Shown in pieces: positions 1 through 9,700 of a stretch of 16,076 bases of DNA. Below the pieces are notes generated by a model. That model had not been told where the DNA came from. It saw nothing but the letters and a program-made list of their open reading frames with translations, and did not search any database. The translations under genes and the position numbers were made by a program. Every line of letters starts with the position of its first letter. The first letter of the stretch is position 1. This DNA comes from Paramecium sonneborni (lineage: Eukaryota; Ciliophora; Oligohymenophorea; Peniculida; Parameciidae): assembly GCA_905182985.1 (NCBI GenBank), contig CAJJDN010000067.1:11222-27297 (forward strand), given 5' to 3'.

Positions 1-250
1 TAGGTTTTAGTTCTTATATGAAATGTATGGATCTATTAATTCTTATATGTTTAAGTATTTGGAAATAAAATTGAGTTAAGCAAAACCAAAAAAATCAAAA
101 AACTCTTACAAATTGTAAGGCATTTAAGCGTTAATATATTTCAGATAAGATAACATTTGGATTGTATCCAACAAATTATAAAAAATATCTAAACCTCCAA
201 ACAATATTGCTCCTCCACACATAGCACCAATAACATATAATACATATTAA
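1..250 (-). CDS. C-terminal membrane segment and cytoplasmic tail of the cysteine-rich surface protein (partial)
   Basis: Bases about 185-250 encode a hydrophobic run including YVLYVIGAMCGGAILFGGL, which looks like a transmembrane helix. It is followed by a tail with LLDTIQMLSYLKYIN and an aromatic/Leu-rich stretch that is still open at position 1. A membrane helix followed by this kind of Leu/Tyr/Asn-rich tail is what I would expect at the C-terminus of ciliate cysteine-rich surface proteins. The frame is continuous from the DUF4215-like motif at 735-806 to the edge, about 860 bases without TGA. This is therefore the best preserved part of the broken gene. The true stop codon lies outside the window. 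Confidence 0.6.
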
Positions 251-734
251 TTACCATTTGTAGCCATTTATACTTAAGCTACAGCTGATTCTTCTATAAA
301 TTTATATTCAGGAATAATTGCTGAAATAAATGATTCTTGTTAGGTGTAACCTTAATTTGAAATAAAATTGGAACTATTTTGATATTAAATAATTAATTCT
401 TCATTTTTTGTACTTCTATTAAAGCTTAATTCAAAAAATGACTGAAAAATTAACTTTTGATTGATTACAGAACTGAATTTTAAAGTAATTATATCTAACT
501 AATATTATGGTAATATTTTGTATTGGCAATCAATTGGGTTTTCTGAAATTTAATTCTTAATATGTAGGATAAATTTATTTTCAACTGAATCATTTTATGG
601 TAAATTTAAAAACAAATTATATGTTAATTTGTATTATCTAATATTCTTATATAAAGAATTGTCTCCAAAACTGAATAAATATGGAATAGGATATTCTGGG
701 GTTATACAAATTCCATCTTTACATATAAATTTTT

Positions 735-806
735 TTTCATTTTTACAATTTCGATCACATCCATCACCAGATAATAAGTTTCCATCATCACATTCTTCAT
801 CTAATG
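735..806 (-). other. DUF4215 / Myxococcus-type Cys-rich repeat motif
   Basis: The minus strand reads EECDDGNLLSGDGCDRNC, a good match to the ECDDGN...DGCS..C core of DUF4215-type disulfide-rich repeats. These occur in extracellular proteins of ciliates and some bacteria. It sits between the CxxC repeats and the beta-rich membrane-proximal stretch, and is in frame with the C-terminal membrane segment. The identification is from the motif only. Confidence 0.65.
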
Positions 807-834
807 ATTTGAGTGAATCACCACATTTTGAATA

Positions 835-1940
835 GCATTTATTATTAATATAATCAGAATAATATCCATTTTATGATTCACATAATGTTTATTTTATTGA
901 AATTTACAAGTAATGCAATTTGAAGCACTTGTTTAACAAGTTAAACATTTTTCTGAACATTTAGCACATTTAGTATTTAATAGATGAGATCAGAGCATTT
1001 TAAGCAGCTATCTGATTTATATGTGCAAGTTGAACATTAAGGTTAACACTTTTGACATTATGTCTCTATTTAAAAATAACCATCTTAACATAAGCATTTA
1101 TTATCTGATAAATGATATATACTACTATCAATACAAGATAAAAAAGTAGTTTTACTTGTTGAACAATCAAGACAAGGGTATTTACATTAAGAACAATTTA
1201 TTCCACCATTTCCTGTAGATCCATATCCAAATTTGCATTATTGTTTTTATTATAATTGTAATTATATTATTATTAATATTTGTAATATTTAATTTTTTTA
1301 TTAACATTCTTGTTGTTATTATTAGTATCACAGGTAGTGACACTAGATGAACATTTAGCACATGGTTTAGTACATGGAATGCAAACTGTACCACTTAAAA
1401 GATATCCATCATAACATTAAGTACATACTGTAGTTGAAGTACATATTTAGCAATTATAAGGACAATTATCACAATTATATGTTGATAAATTTATGATTTA
1501 AGCTTCCTTACATGCACAAGTTGGAATAACTTAGTTAGTTGAATCAACGCATGATAAGCAATTTGTATTAGTTGAACAATTTACACAAGGTTTAATTCAT
1601 TAAGAAAAAGCATTAGAATTCAGATAATATCCATCATTACATTTTGTACAAACTGTTCCTGATGTACATGTATCACAATTACTAGAGCAAGCAAAACACA
1701 TATATGTAGAAGTATTCATACCCATATCTGACTTACAATTGCAAGAAGGTGTTGATTAATTTGTAGTATCTACACAACTTGTACAGCTTGTTTTTTAAAT
1801 TTGACAATTTTAGCATGGTTTTTAACATGCATGGCAATTATCCAGTTATAATAACCAGATATGCAAGAGGAACAAACTCCGTAAGGACATTAACAAGGAC
1901 TTGTAATAACAATAAGATTAGAAATATGAAGTATAAATAG
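835..1940 (-). pseudogene. Cysteine-rich furin/EGF-like repeat region, frameshifted
   Basis: The minus strand encodes serial CxxC and C(x4-8)C motifs, for example CPYGVCSSC, CDTCTSGTVCTKC, CIPCTKPCAKC and CSEKCLTC, each followed by a DGYY or DGYL turn. This is the signature of furin-like / growth-factor-receptor repeats, which fold extracellularly with disulfides. The pattern survives only if the frame is changed near 1841-1847, within 1200-1324, at 971-992 and near 868-873. At each site a one-base gain or loss restores the cysteine spacing. At 1597-1599 a TGA stands where a Cys codon (TGC) is expected, just before a CVNC motif. An asparagine/tyrosine-rich low-complexity stretch at about 1230-1324 interrupts the repeats. 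The upstream end, around an ATG at 1952-1954 reading MARLFILHISN, could be an internal Met or the start of a separate gene with a weak signal peptide. Confidence 0.65.
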
Positions 1941-2578
1941 CCTTGCCATAATTTAAATTGATTTGCGAATAAATGAAAGTAATATTATTAATAAATATTA
2001 TTAGTAAGGTTTACCTTTAGTAACGGGATGGGTAATTCCTGAAAAATTTTTGTTTAAAATAAATAAAGAACAATCAGAATGATAAAAATCCTCATATTCA
2101 TGTTTCCTTAAAATGTGGAGCAATAGTTTTTATTCTATTTATCTACACAGTTCTTTAAATTCTAAATGTTATTTTGCAGAAGTAATCATATTTTCAATTT
2201 TTTCTAAATGTCCTTCACATTTATTCATATAATGTGACATAATAGTATTAAATGGTTTCATTTACATTTCTTTAATAATATTGATTTCATTGTTCAATGA
2301 AATATCATCAGACATCTATTTAATTTACTCTTTTATTTGATGAATATTAGTTTTTTAATTTATCTATTATAACATAATTTATTCTGAGATTTCACTCTTA
2401 TAAATGGAATATATAGATTACTTTTATGTGTTTAATATTCTTTAAAATAGAATTGACGTAATACTCAAAATGTTATATTTGTTGACTGATATAATCTAAT
2501 TCTTTTAATTTTTCAATATTTTCAGTTAAGCATTACTTAAATTTTCTAATTTTTCTTTTTCTCTCTTCCATTTCTAAA
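1325..2578. repeat. Copy 1 of a 1254-base direct repeat
   Basis: This block recurs at 2615-3868 with a constant offset of 1290 bases. Reading both copies line by line I found no difference. It covers the upstream half of the cysteine-rich repeats and the helical segment of the broken surface-protein gene, including the same in-frame TGA and the same frameshift. It stops one base before the single N at 2579. See the finding on a probable assembly duplication. Confidence 0.95.
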
Positions 2579-2614
2579 NTATAATTAATATTGAAGTTAA
2601 TATTAAAAACATTT
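2579..2614. other. Ambiguous base N and 35-base linker between the two repeat copies
   Basis: Position 2579 is the only ambiguous base in the window. The following 35 bases match neither the sequence left of copy 1 nor that right of copy 2. Copy 1 ends exactly before the N, as expected if one contig ended there and a second began with a short divergent tail. The spacing of 1290 bases is a multiple of three, so the frame happens to run through the linker. This weakly allows a real in-frame duplication instead. Confidence 0.7.
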
Positions 2615-3239
2615 GTATCACAGGTAGTGACACTAGATGAACATTTAGCACATGGTTTAGTACATGGAATGCAAACTGTACCACTTAAAAGATATCCATC
2701 ATAACATTAAGTACATACTGTAGTTGAAGTACATATTTAGCAATTATAAGGACAATTATCACAATTATATGTTGATAAATTTATGATTTAAGCTTCCTTA
2801 CATGCACAAGTTGGAATAACTTAGTTAGTTGAATCAACGCATGATAAGCAATTTGTATTAGTTGAACAATTTACACAAGGTTTAATTCATTAAGAAAAAG
2901 CATTAGAATTCAGATAATATCCATCATTACATTTTGTACAAACTGTTCCTGATGTACATGTATCACAATTACTAGAGCAAGCAAAACACATATATGTAGA
3001 AGTATTCATACCCATATCTGACTTACAATTGCAAGAAGGTGTTGATTAATTTGTAGTATCTACACAACTTGTACAGCTTGTTTTTTAAATTTGACAATTT
3101 TAGCATGGTTTTTAACATGCATGGCAATTATCCAGTTATAATAACCAGATATGCAAGAGGAACAAACTCCGTAAGGACATTAACAAGGACTTGTAATAAC
3201 AATAAGATTAGAAATATGAAGTATAAATAGCCTTGCCAT

Positions 3240-3868
3240 AATTTAAATTGATTTGCGAATAAATGAAAGTAATATTATTAATAAATATTATTAGTAAGGT
3301 TTACCTTTAGTAACGGGATGGGTAATTCCTGAAAAATTTTTGTTTAAAATAAATAAAGAACAATCAGAATGATAAAAATCCTCATATTCATGTTTCCTTA
3401 AAATGTGGAGCAATAGTTTTTATTCTATTTATCTACACAGTTCTTTAAATTCTAAATGTTATTTTGCAGAAGTAATCATATTTTCAATTTTTTCTAAATG
3501 TCCTTCACATTTATTCATATAATGTGACATAATAGTATTAAATGGTTTCATTTACATTTCTTTAATAATATTGATTTCATTGTTCAATGAAATATCATCA
3601 GACATCTATTTAATTTACTCTTTTATTTGATGAATATTAGTTTTTTAATTTATCTATTATAACATAATTTATTCTGAGATTTCACTCTTATAAATGGAAT
3701 ATATAGATTACTTTTATGTGTTTAATATTCTTTAAAATAGAATTGACGTAATACTCAAAATGTTATATTTGTTGACTGATATAATCTAATTCTTTTAATT
3801 TTTCAATATTTTCAGTTAAGCATTACTTAAATTTTCTAATTTTTCTTTTTCTCTCTTCCATTTCTAAA
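3240..3868 (-). pseudogene. Helical / coiled-coil segment of the surface-protein gene (same as 1950-2578)
   Basis: The minus strand begins with LEMEERKRKIRKFKQC and continues with Lys/Glu/Gln/Ile-rich sequence such as NIEKLKELDYISQQIQHF, then KCEGHLEKIENMITSAKQ. The Leu/Ile spacing suggests a coiled coil. The first frame ends at a TGA at 3682-3684, but skipping bases 3687-3711 as a 25-base intron joins it to the next frame without loss. That frame then stays open through MSDDISLNNEIN and KELCRQIEQKLL into the start of the cysteine-rich part. A cytoplasmic-looking coiled coil between an ectodomain and cysteine-rich repeats is odd, so two different genes may be fused here. I do not recognise a family. 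Confidence 0.45.
3687..3711 (-). other. Candidate 25-base intron (copy at 2397-2421)
   Basis: On the minus strand this segment starts GTAATC and ends TATAAG, so it has GT...AG ends and 25 bases. Removing it joins two open frames (KNIKHIK to SEISEQ) and bypasses the TGA at 3682-3684. Introns of about 25 bases are typical of Paramecium. The 3' end AAG in place of the usual TAG is a weakness, so a plain frameshift remains possible. Confidence 0.4.
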
Positions 3869-5107
3869 TAATATTGGTTCATAATCATTGCATATTGATT
3901 TGAGGAAGTATAAAATGAACCTTACATAACATAAGGTAAACTTAAGTTATGTTCTCTTAGATTATCTAAATAATAACAACCAACAATATAACCATTATTT
4001 TATTAAAATTGAATCATCAAAATACCGTTTTAGTAAATCGAATTATTCATAGTCGGTAAATTACTGTAGGTTGGTATAGAACTAATAAGAACCACTCCAT
4101 TCGATATTACTAATTCGTTATATCTGTATTATAATTAAATTTATACTATATAGCTAAAGCTAGTGGTATCAGTAAATAAGATGAATAAATCAGCCTTAAC
4201 TATCTCCAAAATTAAAATTTACTTAATTACTGATGAACAGCCAAATTATTCAAGTATTTATATTTTTTGGGTGTTGTTTTGAATTTACATATCAAAAAAA
4301 TTAACCAGATTTCCTTGCAAATTGATGATTAATATTAACTTTTTTTTATTTTCTTCATTGGTTTAGGGTAATTAAGTTATAGAAAAATCTTGACAATACA
4401 TTTATTTCTTTTCTTCAAAACCTATGTATTACAATATATCATAAGTTTAATTAAACCAATACAATTATTGAATATTGCCCTTTAAGGAAGCTAGTATAAA
4501 TTTTTGGTCTAAGATACTGCTTATTTTGGTAATATTGGAAATTTTCCCAAGGATTTAAAGAACTTGAAGTTTTACTATATTTCTAAAAGGTTCCAGATTG
4601 AAGGTTAACCAATAGAAAACTTTTTCGTTTTTGCATACCGAAAATAGTTCGTAAGAATCAGAGGTTGATTGTAAACATTCAGTTAGGTTTAAATATGAAT
4701 AATTTAGATGAGAGACTTACTATAAATCATTATTTATTATTGAAACATATTCATGATTTTATAAAGCAAAAAATTAATTTATTGATTGAAGTGATTAATT
4801 AATATTTTATATTCTCTTTGTTTCCATAGGATTCTTTTACAGGTAAATTGTTTAAATTGCATAAACTACTATTTTAGATTATAAGGCAATAGCTTACTTA
4901 TCTATCAAGTATTAAATTCATCGGATATGTGAACTTTTTGCTTTCAAAATTCAAATAATCAAAAGTTAAATTTATTTTTTTGGTTTAATTTTAGATATCC
5001 GTGAAATTAAATCGAAAAATAATACTTTAATTAGGAGTTTCCATCCTAAAATTGTTTTAGTAATTTAATTTAATTTTTCCTATTATATTTTGCCTATATC
5101 TTATTTA
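3869..5107 (-). pseudogene. Beta-rich ectodomain portion of the surface-protein gene
   Basis: Two overlapping minus-strand frames carry this part. The upstream frame is open from 5107 to a TGA at 4751-4753 and reads METPNQSIIFRFNFTDIQ and INLTFDYLNFESKKFTYP. The downstream frame is open from 4917 through 3869 and on into the repeat, and includes STSDSYELFSVCKNEK, NGVVLISSIPTYSNLP and NNGYIVGCYYLDNL. Alternating hydrophobic strands, many Asn residues and few charges suit an extracellular beta domain, possibly a propeller. The frame change most plausibly lies in the A6 run (T6 on the coding strand) at 4768-4773. An ATG at 4825-4827 could start a 381-codon frame ending at 3682, but coding-like sequence continues upstream in the other frame, so I treat it as internal. 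No named domain was recognised. Confidence 0.5.
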
Positions 5108-5110
5108 TCA

Positions 5111-5705
5111 AATTCTTAAGCCTTCATAATTAATATTAATATTTAACTTTCCTTATTTTAATCATTAATTATATTTAATCTACATATTAATAAATACTTT
5201 AAACAGTAAAATCATTTCAGCCAAACTGGTTGCTCATCATATGTAAATTCAAAATAAATATTTTTATCAAAAATAAAAATCTTTAACCTAAACTTAAATT
5301 ATTTTCATCTAAATGTTTTTTTATTTTTTTTTTTAAGAGAACAAATAATATTCTAAAAGTTTGATAGTTATGCAATTTTTTAATATTAAATTTTGAATTT
5401 TCATAGATTTATTTTATCCACATATTTTACATGTTTATAATCCATATTATTTGATATAAATTTAATGTATATCGCTTTGAGTATGAAATAACAAATCAAT
5501 AAGTTATTAATTATTTTCAGGAATCCTTTTAACTAGGTTAAATCATATTATTTAAAATCTGTAAATGATAAATCAATTATTTATATTGAAAATAAAATAG
5601 TTGTATAACATTCTTTATTAAATATTGTTAATGTTTATTGATTTAATATTGAACCTGACAAACGCAATCATTAAATAATAATTTCATCAAATACTAATGA
5701 TTAAC
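5111..5705. other. A+T-rich spacer without a clear gene
   Basis: I see no intact gene here. Short open stretches exist on the minus strand: one within about 5410-5640 includes LTIFNKECYTTILFSIQ, and one ending near 5210 reads YFEFTYDEQPVWLK. They may be further coding debris, but with TGA as the only stop, A+T-rich DNA gives such runs by chance. No RNA gene or repeat was seen. Confidence 0.5.
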
Positions 5706-6451
5706 TCAGAATTTATATTATTGTACTATTTTAATTAGACTTACATTAAATAATATAGGTTTATTAATCAAGTTTATGTAGTTAAAAGCAATCTGAAATA
5801 TTTGACTTAATTTGAATTAGTTTTTATTCATAATAATTTCACCATCTTATAGGTAATTCTTATCATGATATAAATACTCATTGTTTCTATTTCTTAATAA
5901 AATAATTTCTAAATCATCTTCTTCATTCAAAATATAACTAAATAGCCTTTCTTTTCCATTAAATTCGTAAGTCTATTAGTTTTCTAATTGTATTTCTTTA
6001 AGTATAATTCTTATTTAATCGATAATTATAATTCAATATTTATATCATTTATATTTATTTCATCAAATTTTTCATCCTTTACATTAATTTAATAAACTAA
6101 TGGGTTGAAAAATATATTTTCATTAGGAAAAATATTGAAGTTTATCTAAAATATTTCAAATTAATACAGATGAGCTTATTACTACTTTTAAAAGTAATCC
6201 TATGCTTAAGTACAGGTTAATGTAAAAATTAAAAGTAAATTTTTATATAACAACTTAATATCAAACTAAATAAACTTTAATTCATCGTTTTCTCTAATTG
6301 TCTTGAAATAAGGACAATAATTATTTCTTTGACATAAATTATTAATTAATTATAAAAAAGAATAAAGAAACTTAATTGTGAGATATTTTCCATAATTAAA
6401 TTATCTTATATTCATTATTTTACATTTTTTATGAATCTTTTTTGTACCTTA
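5706..6451 (-). pseudogene. Decayed coding relic of unknown function
   Basis: Between TGA triplets at 6452-6454 and 5927-5929 the minus strand is open for 174 codons. The first ATG at 6413-6415 reads MNIRQFNYGKYLTIKFLY, followed by YCPYFKTIRENDELKFIQ, FPNENIFFNPLVYQINVK and DEKFDEININDINIEL. Near 5967 the likely coding continues in another frame, EFNGKERLFSYILNEEDD and YLQDGEIIMNKNQFKLSQ, which ends at a TGA at 5706-5708. The mixed, acidic composition looks like protein, unlike random A+T sequence, but I do not recognise the family. A further open piece upstream (about 6457-6600) reads YELDNIFKKYQLSKAHLK and may belong to it. It lies divergently to the NACHT-WD40 gene. Chance open frames cannot be excluded. 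Confidence 0.4.
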
Positions 6452-6454
6452 TCA

Positions 6455-6775
6455 GTTAAATCTACTCTTAAATGATACAAATTTGTTTTTTGATTCTAAA
6501 AATTGTTATTTTAAATGAGCTTTACTTAATTAATATTTTTTGAATATATTGTCTAATTCATAAAATAATGATTGCTAATAAAAATCAAGAAAATTATATT
6601 TTTTTATTAAATATGACGTATTTTTATTGCAATAAAGGCGTCTAATAAATTTAGCGCATTATTTAATATTTATCAAATGAGACTAACCATTCTAAATTTT
6701 TGGTTTTCAAATATAGATTTCAATAAATTAAGATCGATAAAGCAAAATGAATGCTAAATAGTTGAAATTTAAACA
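6455..6775. promoter_or_regulatory. Upstream region of the NACHT-WD40 gene
   Basis: This A+T-rich stretch separates the minus-strand relic from the large plus-strand gene. In the gene's frame the last upstream TGA is at 6614-6616, so translation must start after it. Besides the chosen ATG at 6776 there is an in-frame ATG at 6677 (MRLTILNFWFSNIDFNK), and an out-of-frame ATG at 6747 that meets no TGA in the part I read. No promoter motif could be assigned. Confidence 0.3.
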
Positions 6776-9700
6776 ATGCAAAAATAAAGCATTTAAGATG
6801 ATTTATTAAAGAATAACGACACCAATTTAAGAGGAGGAGGAACATCTTAAACTAAATGCAAAGACTAAGAATAATAAATAGATTAAGAGAAAATTATTAC
6901 GTTAGAATTAGATATTTTCTAATATCTGTCATTTTATTCATGTCTTATTGAAAGGATATCAGAAAATGAAATAGATTAAGATGAGATCAAATAATTAGAT
7001 AAAGCTTTATAATGGTTTCACTAGAATGAAGCTAATCTTTATTATTTATCAAACTAGAATGAGCTAAATTAAAGATAAATTATGATAATTGAGAAGGCTA
7101 TTGAGTCTATTTTCTTATTATCAAGGAGAATAAAAAAACCAAAGAGACTTCTTTCTTATAACTTACTTAAATGTATTCAATAATTATTTATTACTATCTA
7201 TTCACAAGTAAGGATACACAATTCAATCAAATTTAATACTAAGTTTTTCAATTAATTTAAAGAAGATTAAAAAAATTAAGAATTTTTTAAATAAAAAGGT
7301 TTATATGAAATCTATGATTACTATTACAGTCTTACATAGATTGTAATTAAGTATTTAGAAGAATTAAATGGAAAAAAATAAAAATAAAAAGAAAAACAAG
7401 AACAGTTTATTTTTGAATATAATAAATTTTAAGAATAAAGTGACATAATCTATAAATTGATAGAAAATGCTAAAAATTATTTGGATGATTCTATTAATTA
7501 GAGTGATATTCACTAATATGATATTTATTACTTTTTTTAATCGTTAAAGTTGATAATAATAAGAATTATTAAAAATAATGAAGATATATCAATCGATAAA
7601 ATTCTCAATTAATTATGGGATGGGTATTAGTTTTCTATTGTAAAAAATTAGAATATGAAAGTACATTTACACTTTCTTGAAATGCTTTTTGATTTAATAT
7701 CATATCATTAAGGTTAATAAGATTTATTTGTTGATTAGAAATCGGTATTGTTTAATGAACTATAATCCAAGCTTTTAAAATTGGATTGTTGGGAACATTA
7801 TATTAAAATTTAGTGTGATAAGTTGATTAAACAATTTATAAAATTTAGTTTTATAAAAATAATAAACACTTCAGAAAATTAAAAATTATAATTAGATTGT
7901 CAAGTGTATATTGATCTTTTGGAAAAAGAAGATAATAATCTATTTGTTTTAAAATAAAAAGAGTTTTAAATTACATAAGAGAATTTTAATAATTTAATTG
8001 ATGAAAAAGATTGTAACATGAACAAAAATAAATTATATAACAAAAAGCTTATGGATCATAAAGAGCGAATATTATAGGATTATAGATATGAGTAATAACT
8101 AAATGACGACTAAAATTTTAATCAAATCAATATTCCTTTAAAAATAAAAAATGGTGATATAATATTTGATGAATTTGATATTAATTGTAATGATCAAATT
8201 CAATAGGTAGGTAAAATTAATAAATTTTTATGGGATAATACTAATAAAAATGATGTTCTACTGATAAAAGGATTAGCAGGATCAGGAAAAAGTAAAATTT
8301 TATAAAGACTTTAATTTTTTTTATGGAACCTTTACGATTCAAAATCCAAATTAAAAAAATGGATTCCAATTTATATATAATTGAGCCATATTGAAAAGCC
8401 TGACAATAATATTTGGAGTTAAATCTTAGAATCTGATTTATTTTTATTTAATAAAGAGGAAACCTAATCTTTGTAATAAGATGTTTTTAAAGGTTAAAAA
8501 AACTTAATTTTATTATTTGACGGTTATGATGAACTGTAATAAAAATATAGGGAAAAGAATTTAATATAATCTAATTAACTTTTCAAGACTCAATTGGGCA
8601 AAAATGTAAAAATAATCTTTACATCAAGAATAGAAACTCTAAATTATGAAAAATATAAATAACTGTTTATAGGAACAAATGAGAAAACTTTTACTGAGGC
8701 TGAAATAATCTCTTTTGAAGAATCATAAATAGAATAATATCTTGAATATTATTTTATCTAAGTTTTTAGATAAAAATTATATGATGCCTCTGATAAGTTT
8801 ATACAAAATTCTTAAAAATAAAATTCTATAATTTCTATTAATAATTTCAAGGAGATTTGGGAGATTTTTTTTTTAGAAGATATATAAAATCTATTAAAAT
8901 GTTCATAAAAATTTCAATCTTACAATATTATTTCTGATGAGTTTTTGTCAAGTTTGTTTTATAAGTTGTAAACAATATTAGAATGTGAGAATATATCATT
9001 TTAAGATTTATAAGTATTTAAGGATGACTTAAAAAAAATTTAGAGTCCAAATTAGATGATGAAATTAATAAACAATAATTAAATTTAAAATTCGATTAAA
9101 ACACCTTAAAGCTTGAAAATCATTTTATCTGTCTTATTAAATATAGATAAATAATCAGTGAACAAAAAAACTAGGAAGGACAGGTTTCGTTCAATTCTAT
9201 ATAAGTTAAAAAAATAATAAATTAAATCAAATAATTTAGGTTAATAAATTAATGATGAGGAATATATTGATAATTTAATGAATATATTAGAAGATTTAAA
9301 TTTTTTTGATGATTTTCCAGTAGAATATTTAAATAATTAAATGCCTTCCATTTCAATTTAAGATAAAGATTTAATTAGAAAGGCTGTAGAATAATCAAAG
9401 TTTACTTTATACTAATTTTATAAATTATATGTAGCTCAATATCATGAAAAGTAAATAAGTAAGTTAGAAAATTCCTAATCAGATTTCTTAAACCAACTAA
9501 ATAAATTTCAAATGAAGTTTGCTGTAATCATGAGTAGTTCTGGATAAAAATTTACATAAAAATAGCTTTAAAAAGAAGGAAAAACAAGTTTTAAATTTTA
9601 GTATGATTATTTTAATGATAATAAAGATTTCCTTAGATGCGCTTTAATTAATCTTGAAGATGGTTACTATTCTTTTTAACATAAATCAATTCAAGAGTAT

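Larger units (their letters stand above)
2615..3868. repeat. Copy 2 of the 1254-base direct repeat
   Basis: This block looks identical to 1325-2578. On its right side the minus-strand frame runs without break from the ectodomain coding stretch (4917 down to 3869) into this copy, so this copy has the natural upstream context. Copy 1 has the natural downstream context. That is the pattern expected if there is really only one copy. Confidence 0.95.
1..5107 (-). pseudogene. Broken cysteine-rich, membrane-anchored surface protein gene (partial, runs off left edge)
   Basis: Read on the minus strand with TAA/TAG as glutamine, this stretch encodes pieces of one large secreted or surface protein. In order they are a beta-rich ectodomain, a helical segment, CxxC-rich furin/EGF-like repeats, a DUF4215-like motif, a membrane segment and a cytoplasmic tail cut by the window edge. 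This layout is common in large ciliate families annotated as growth-factor-receptor-like cysteine-rich proteins; their functions are mostly unknown. The pieces do not share one frame. I see frame changes near 4768-4773 (a T6 run on the coding strand), 1841-1847 (and its copy 3131-3137), somewhere in 1200-1324, at 971-992 and near 868-873, plus an in-frame TGA at 1597-1599 (copy 2887-2889) where the pattern predicts Cys. A separate frame change at 2397-2421/3687-3711 can be explained by a tiny intron. No complete start is assigned. If the duplicated block is an assembly artefact, the coding length is about 3.8 kb. Confidence 0.72.

Noticed and set aside
629..835. Plus-strand 68-codon frame from ATG at 629
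   Set aside because: It is antisense to the DUF4215-like motif and the flanking coding stretch on the minus strand. Its Ser/His-rich sequence is just the reverse of Asp/Gly/Asn-rich coding.
1182..1394. Minus-strand 70-codon frame
   Set aside because: It is in a different frame from the CxxC repeats and consists mostly of Ile/Asn low complexity. It is a shadow of the cysteine-rich region.
6747..6900. ATG at 6747 as start of the large gene
   Set aside because: It is in another frame from the main 6902-15202 frame and would need an undetected intron or frameshift. ATG 6776 is already in frame.
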